A stretch of 64,000 nucleotides of DNA from Stenotrophomonas maltophilia (GTDB taxonomy: Bacteria; Pseudomonadota; Gammaproteobacteria; Xanthomonadales; Xanthomonadaceae): assembly GCF_002799245.1 (NCBI RefSeq), contig NZ_NEQV01000008.1:102533-166532 (forward strand). Reading direction: 5' to 3'. The notes beneath the pieces are model-generated. The model was not told the DNA's origin. It ran no database searches and worked only from the letters and a program-made list of their open reading frames with translations. The number at the start of each line of letters is the position of its first letter. The first letter of the stretch is position 1. Of the stretch, positions 59,561 through 64,000 are shown one piece after another. A program made the position numbers and the translations under genes.

Positions 59561-60724
59561 TCATTCGACGAATGCCTTCGCCGCGCCGTACTCCCATTGC
59601 CACGGCACGCCGGTTTCGCCCAGCACGAACGCCACCAGTGCCGGGAACGTGGCCTCTGCCCGCACATCATTGCCCAGGATCACCACGCAGCGCCTGTGCC
59701 GCTCCACGCACACCAGCGTGTTGCCCACCGCATCGTCGTGGCCGCCCTTGTAGAAGCCTGCGCCCTGCGGGCCACTGAAGGCCACCACGCCCAGGCCCGC
59801 CGCCAGATCTCTGCGCTGCTGCGCCACGGGCAGCTCGGGCTGCAGGGTCGGGAACTGGCTGGCGGTGGTGATCGGCAGTTGTGGCCGCACCAGGTCCTTG
59901 CGCATTGAAGTGGATAGACCATCGCCGCGCACATAACCCGCGGCGAAGCGGGCCATGTCGGCAATGGTGGTGTCCATCGAACCCGCCGCCCGCACGCGGC
60001 TGCGCTGATCGTGCGGCTCCGTACTGCCTTCGGCAGTCCAGCCATCGGCCAGGTTGCCGGCGAAATCCGCGCGCCACATCATGCTGGTGCGGGTCATGCC
60101 GAAGCGATCGAACACCCGCTGCTGCATCAGTGCACCCACGTCCTGGCCCAGCCGGCCACGTTCGATCACGAACTGCAGCAGGATCAGCCCGTCGCCGGAG
60201 TACGCGTAGCGGCTTCCCGGGTTGAAGTGGAACCTCAACCGGCCATCGGGTTCGAGGAAGCCGAAGTTGGCAAAGCCGCTGGCGTGGTTGAGCAGCAGGC
60301 GCGGCGTGAGCTGGCGCCAGCGTGGATCGCCGGCCAGCACGCTGTAGTCAGCGTACTTCTTCGGTTCCGGTGGATAGTCCGGCAGCGGCTTGTCCAGCGC
60401 GGTGGCGATGCTGGCATCCAGATCGATCCTGTGGTCCTGCGCCAGCTGTGCGACCAGGTGGCCGAACGCCATCTTGGTCAATGACGCGGCATACATCACG
60501 GTGTCGGTGCGCAGCGGCTCGCCTGCGGCATTGCGTTCGCCGTAGGCAGCCACATGCACCACCTTGCCGCCATCGATCACCGCCAGCGCCATGCCGCGCA
60601 CATGGGCGGCTTTCATCAGCCGCTGAGCCTCGGCATCGATGCGGGCCGGCGAAGGCAGCGGAGCAGGTGCGGCCAGTGCGGCCAGCGGGAACAGCGTCAG
60701 CAACATCAGGGCAGCACGGCGCAT
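59561..60724 (-). CDS. Class C beta-lactamase-fold serine hydrolase
   Basis: A 387-residue secreted protein: signal peptide ALMLLTLFPLAALA, then a beta-lactamase/esterase fold with SxxK (S81-LT-K84), the tyrosine motif Y175-S-G in RYAYSGDG, and a KGG triad near residue 345 (FYKGGHDD). The set is typical of AmpC/EstB-like hydrolases, not of a true resistance AmpC (which would read YxN and KTG). A role in peptidoglycan or ester hydrolysis is likely. It is followed by the retropepsin-like gene in tandem order. Confidence 0.82.
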   Translation of the reverse strand: MRRAALMLLTLFPLAALAAPAPLPSPARIDAEAQRLMKAAHVRGMALAVIDGGKVVHVAAYGERNAAGEPLRTDTVMYAASLTKMAFGHLVAQLAQDHRIDLDASIATALDKPLPDYPPEPKKYADYSVLAGDPRWRQLTPRLLLNHASGFANFGFLEPDGRLRFHFNPGSRYAYSGDGLILLQFVIERGRLGQDVGALMQQRVFDRFGMTRTSMMWRADFAGNLADGWTAEGSTEPHDQRSRVRAAGSMDTTIADMARFAAGYVRGDGLSTSMRKDLVRPQLPITTASQFPTLQPELPVAQQRRDLAAGLGVVAFSGPQGAGFYKGGHDDAVGNTLVCVERHRRCVVILGNDVRAEATFPALVAFVLGETGVPWQWEYGAAKAFVE

Positions 60725-60794
60725 GCGTGGAACTCCTGGCGGGACGTGGCGCGATGCTACGCCAGCCCGCCGTCCGCGTCATGGCCCGCCGGGG

Positions 60795-61724
60795 TCAGGT
60801 GGCCACTGGCTGGCGCAGGCAGATCCGTGCCGCCCCCGCGCTGATGTCCACCTGGCTGCCGCGCATGGCGTCGGCACCGAGGATCAGCGCCGGGCGCTGC
60901 TCCAGGCCGATGGCTTTGAACACCGGCAGTTCGCTGATCCGCACTTCCATCGCCGGGTGCTGCCAACCGCTGCCGGTCATGCCGGGCAGGGTGTACAGCC
61001 AGGTCGCCTGCGGCTTGCCACCCAGGCCCTCGGTGCCCTTCTCGCGCACGCGCACTCGTCCATCGCTGCCGTCGGTGCGCAGCCCCAGTGCGCGCGCCGC
61101 CTGGTCATTGAGCACGGTCTGCGCGGCGCCGGTGTCGACCACGGCGATGGCTTCCGGCCCCGTGTCGCCCAGCTTCACGGTGATGAAGCCGAAGCGTTCC
61201 AGGCCCCGGCTGCGTTTGGGCAGTGCATTGGCCTGGCAGCCGGGGCCATCGACGTCGAGTGCTCCGGGCTTCCACAGTGCCAGCTCACCGCGGCCGAAGT
61301 CCCAGCGGGTATCCCAGCGGCCGGTCAGGTCGTTGCCGATCAGGCCGTCAATCGAGGGCTCGTCGTCCTTCTGCAGGTTGGAAAGATCGGCCTGCATGCC
61401 GCTGACGCTAAGCCGCCATCCGCCGATCTGCCATGAGGTCGTGTGCATGCGCTGCAGCGGGGCGTTGCCGGCGCTGGCGCCCTGGGCATGCGTGGCGGCG
61501 GACCGGGCATCCTCCAGGCCATAGCGGCGGGCCACCCGACCATCGACGAGGGTGGCCCCAGCCGCGCTGTCGACCACGAAGCGCAGCGGTTCGGCACGGT
61601 CGTCAAGCGAAACCGTCACTGATGGGTGGTTGCCCTGCATCCACATCGGCAACACGTATTCAGGTGAGCTGGCGGCCGGCGCAGGGAATGCGGCGGCAAG
61701 CAGGGGCAGAACGGTCAGGCGCAC
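60795..61724 (-). CDS. Retropepsin-like aspartic protease-fold protein
   Basis: A 309-residue secreted protein with two lobes, each carrying a pepsin/retropepsin Asp motif: Asp52-Ser-Ala (FVVDSAAGATLVDG) and Asp197-Thr-Gly (AVVDTGAAQTVLND). The first lobe has Ser in place of Thr. It was given a GTG start at 61724 with a good GGAG site and the signal peptide VRLTVLPLLAAAFPAPAAS; an ATG at 61766 would add 14 residues before it. It is divergent from the two-component system by 107 bases and may be one of its targets. Proteolysis is not proven. Confidence 0.75.
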   Translation of the reverse strand: MRLTVLPLLAAAFPAPAASSPEYVLPMWMQGNHPSVTVSLDDRAEPLRFVVDSAAGATLVDGRVARRYGLEDARSAATHAQGASAGNAPLQRMHTTSWQIGGWRLSVSGMQADLSNLQKDDEPSIDGLIGNDLTGRWDTRWDFGRGELALWKPGALDVDGPGCQANALPKRSRGLERFGFITVKLGDTGPEAIAVVDTGAAQTVLNDQAARALGLRTDGSDGRVRVREKGTEGLGGKPQATWLYTLPGMTGSGWQHPAMEVRISELPVFKAIGLEQRPALILGADAMRGSQVDISAGAARICLRQPVAT

Positions 61725-61830
61725 GTTGGATCTCCAGGGTGGAAGTGGAGGTCCATTGGTACGCATCGGCGTATCCCGGCAATATCGGCGTTGATACCGT
61801 CCTGATACACGCCTGCAGGATACTGGCCGC

Positions 61831-62538
61831 ATGAACACTCCTGCCCGGGTCATCGTTGTCGATGACGACGCCAGCATCCGCGATGCCATCGCCGACTGCC
61901 TGCTGCTGCACGGCTACCAGGTGCGTGTGGCCACCGACGCTGCAGCGTTGGATGTGCTGCTGCAGAGCGAGCGTCCGGACGCCATCATCCTGGACTGGAT
62001 GATGCCCGGTGAGGATGGCCTGTCGGTGTGCCGCCGGCTGCAGGCGCGGGCCATCCCGATCCTGATGCTGTCGGCGATGGGGACCGCACCGGACCGCGTG
62101 ATCGGCCTGGAAATGGGGGCCGATGACTATCTGGCCAAACCTTTCGATCCGCGTGAACTGCTGGCGCGGGTGCGTGCACTGCTGCGCCGGCAGGACAAGC
62201 TGCGCGCCCAGGTGGCCAGCGAGCTGCGCTTCTGCGGCTGGCGATTGTTTCCCGAGCAGCGCCGCCTGCTTGCGCCTGATGGCAGCGAACTGGCGCTCAG
62301 CCGGGGCGAGTTCGTCCTTCTGCTGGCGCTCACCGAGCGCGCAGGGCGGGTGCTGGCGCGGGAGCAGCTGCTGTCGATGACCCGCGGTGAGGACAGCGAG
62401 AGCGTCGACCGCGCCGTCGATCTGGCGATCAGCCGGCTGCGCCGCAAGCTGGGCGGGGCGGTTCCCGGTGCGGAGGCGCTGGTGCAGACGTTGCGCGGCG
62501 AAGGCTATCGCTTCGACGCTGAGGTGCAGGTGCTGTGA
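61831..62538 (+). CDS. OmpR-family response regulator
   Basis: A 235-residue regulator with receiver (phospho-acceptor Asp55, Lys103) and a winged-helix DNA-binding domain (about 135-230: ELALSRGEFVLLLALTERAG, VDLAISRLRRKLGG). It starts at ATG 61831; the kinase gene overlaps its stop by four bases. The target is unknown; the divergent retropepsin-like gene is a candidate. Confidence 0.93.
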   Translation: MNTPARVIVVDDDASIRDAIADCLLLHGYQVRVATDAAALDVLLQSERPDAIILDWMMPGEDGLSVCRRLQARAIPILMLSAMGTAPDRVIGLEMGADDYLAKPFDPRELLARVRALLRRQDKLRAQVASELRFCGWRLFPEQRRLLAPDGSELALSRGEFVLLLALTERAGRVLAREQLLSMTRGEDSESVDRAVDLAISRLRRKLGGAVPGAEALVQTLRGEGYRFDAEVQVL

Positions 62539-63869
62539 GGGCACGATGGTCCACTGCACGCTGGATCGCGATGCTGGCCCTGGCCAGCCTGCTGCTGGCG
62601 ACCCTGGTCAGCATGGCCGTGGTCGGCTGGATGCCACGACCTGCGCCGCCCCCCATGCGGCTGGACCAGGCCATGCAGGTCCTTCGCGGCGAGCGGTCCG
62701 CCACGCCTCTGGGACTGCATCTCGAAACCCGCGCCTCACCCCCCCAGGGCAGCAGCAACGACTGGCTCACCCGGCTGGTTGCATCGCAGATGGGCCTGCC
62801 GCTGGAACGCGTGCAACTGGTCTGGAGTGGCCGTGACAAAGCGCCTGACGTGAAGATCATTGAAGGCGGCATGGAGCTTGATGGCAATGCACGGTCGGAC
62901 GCCTTGCAGGCGCAGGTGTCCGTGCTGACCGAGATGCAGTGGTCACCCTTCGAACTGGCGGTGCGGCAGGCCGATGGCCGATGGCAGGTGGTCGGCAGCG
63001 ACCACAGCGATCTGGCCGCGTGGCGCCGGCAGGTTGTGCTGGCACTGGTAGCGGGGACCGTACTGTTGGCACCGCTTGCCGCCTTGGCGTCGATCCGCCT
63101 GGGACAGCCGCTGCGGCGGCTGGCCGAGGCCAGTGCACGGGTCGAGCTGCAGGATGGCACGCCGTTGCCGGACGACGGCCCACGGGAAGTTCAGATACTG
63201 GCCGCCGCGATCAGTACCGGACGTGAGCGCCTGCGCGAACAGGCCCAGGACATGACGCGCATGCTGGCCGCAGTAGCGCATGATCTGCGCACGCCCTTGA
63301 CCGGACTGCGCCTGCGTGCGGAGTTCGCACCGCCGGCACAGGCCGCGCGGATGGTGGCCGACATCGAACGCATGGATACGATGATCGAGCAGGTCCTCGA
63401 CTACGCACGCGGCGAACTGCAACCACTGCAACTGCGGCCGCTGGACCTGGCCGCCTTGCTGGAAGAATGCGTGCAGAGTGCACTGCTGCGCGGCGTCGAG
63501 ATCACCATCGACGCACCGGACACACTACCCTGGCAGGGCGATGCACTGCTGTTGCAACGGGCGATCGACAACCTTGTCGACAACGCCGATCGCTATGCGG
63601 GTGCCGTGCACCTGCGCGCCGCCAGGGTGGGCGATCGCATGCAGCTGGATGTGATCGACCGCGGCCCGGGCATCCCCGAGGCCGACCGTGCACGCCTGCT
63701 GCAACCCTTCCAGCGCAGCGAGGGATCGCGCAGCCGCGCCACCGGTGGCACCGGCCTGGGCCTGGCGGTGGCGGCCAACGTCGCACGGCGGCACGGGGGC
63801 GAGCTCCTGCTGCTGCAGCACGACGGAGGGGGGCTGATTGCACGCCTGCTGTTGGGTCCGGCTTGCTGA
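62535..63869 (+). CDS. Sensor histidine kinase
   Basis: A 444-residue membrane kinase: membrane segments at about 11-33 and 165-187 flank a periplasmic sensor of about 130 residues, then HAMP, the dimerisation helix with His249 (VAHDLRTPLTG) and an ATPase domain with GPGIPEADR and GTGLGLAVAANVARRHGG. The start is GTG at 62535, translationally coupled (GTGA) to the regulator. The signal is unknown. Confidence 0.92.
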   Translation: MRARWSTARWIAMLALASLLLATLVSMAVVGWMPRPAPPPMRLDQAMQVLRGERSATPLGLHLETRASPPQGSSNDWLTRLVASQMGLPLERVQLVWSGRDKAPDVKIIEGGMELDGNARSDALQAQVSVLTEMQWSPFELAVRQADGRWQVVGSDHSDLAAWRRQVVLALVAGTVLLAPLAALASIRLGQPLRRLAEASARVELQDGTPLPDDGPREVQILAAAISTGRERLREQAQDMTRMLAAVAHDLRTPLTGLRLRAEFAPPAQAARMVADIERMDTMIEQVLDYARGELQPLQLRPLDLAALLEECVQSALLRGVEITIDAPDTLPWQGDALLLQRAIDNLVDNADRYAGAVHLRAARVGDRMQLDVIDRGPGIPEADRARLLQPFQRSEGSRSRATGGTGLGLAVAANVARRHGGELLLLQHDGGGLIARLLLGPAC

Positions 63870-63921
63870 TATCCCGTTCTAGCGAATACTAGATCGAGAG
63901 TGGTGATATAGATCCACGGAG

Positions 63922-63950
63922 AGCCCCGTTTTTACGGGGCTTTCTGTTTT
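63922..63950 (+). terminator. Terminator after the two-component system
   Basis: AGCCCCGT / ACGGGGCT stem with a T-loop, followed by TTCTGTTTTT. The remaining 50 bases of the window are AT-rich and hold no complete gene. Confidence 0.9.
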
Positions 63951-64000
63951 TCAATGGTTCTTGCACTGTTGAGAATTTCATATATAGTTGTGTGCATGGG

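Noticed and set aside
59561..60724. Possible AmpC resistance beta-lactamase
   Set aside because: It has SxxK but YSG instead of YxN and KGG instead of KTG, so it fits the EstB/carboxypeptidase-like branch rather than a resistance AmpC.
63951..64000. A possible gene start (ATG at 63996) at the very end
   Set aside because: Only a few bases remain in the window, so there is nothing to judge it by.

Overview
The window looks like chromosomal DNA of a Stenotrophomonas species (S. maltophilia complex or a close Xanthomonadaceae relative). The reasons are the high GC content with strong GC third-position bias, many short palindromic repeats headed by GTAG (the SMAG/REP type known from S. maltophilia), a secreted effector carrying an XVIPCD domain (the Xanthomonas-type T4SS signal), and protein sequences that read like Xanthomonadaceae orthologues. 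I saw no rRNA, tRNA, prophage, insertion sequence or CRISPR array. Functional calls come from motifs, lengths and gene order read by eye; no database search was run.

Layout. 1-6.4 kb: 5'-truncated rhlB, a seven-hairpin REP array, then ftsE-ftsX, a two-receiver regulator, ung and the heat-shock sigma gene rpoH behind a perfect leader hairpin. 6.5-7.3 kb: a HigBA-type toxin-antitoxin pair bracketed by two near-identical terminators. 7.3-23.8 kb: the gammaproteobacterial housekeeping block aroQ / accB-accC / prmA / DUF3426 / fis / purH / purD on the minus strand. It is split by two plus-strand modules: a pair of membrane-anchored unknowns and a six-gene operon of phospholipid-type enzymes related to E. 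coli ynbABCD. 23.8-31.7 kb: a 40-bp tandem repeat array, a Tat-type DOPA-dioxygenase-like protein, an isocitrate-lyase/PEP-mutase family enzyme, a quinone reductase with its TetR regulator, a D,D-carboxypeptidase-like protein without a signal peptide, lipoproteins and an alkaline phosphatase. 31.8-41.4 kb: a LysR gene and a phosphonate island (PhnX-like HAD hydrolase, MFS carrier, FAD oxidase, PhnF-type GntR, PhnM, TonB-dependent receptor) with a shared DNA motif before three of its transcription units. 41.5-53.8 kb: VOC protein, arylamine N-acetyltransferase, a chemoreceptor, a PepSY/flavodoxin/FNR reductase behind a Fur-like site, cutA-dsbD-tlpA with a doubled DsbD sensor domain, and a secreted endonuclease I. 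53.9-56.3 kb: groES-groEL with a sigma-32 promoter and a degenerate CIRCE. 56.4-58.8 kb: a lipoprotein and an X-T4SS effector, probably an immunity/effector pair. 58.9-64 kb: a 2OG-oxygenase-like protein, a class-C beta-lactamase-fold hydrolase, a retropepsin-like protein and a two-component system.

The genes most worth experimental attention are the six-gene lipid operon, the phosphonate island with its shared operator-like motif, and the T4SS effector with its lipoprotein neighbour. RpoH and its likely target groESL lie in the same window.
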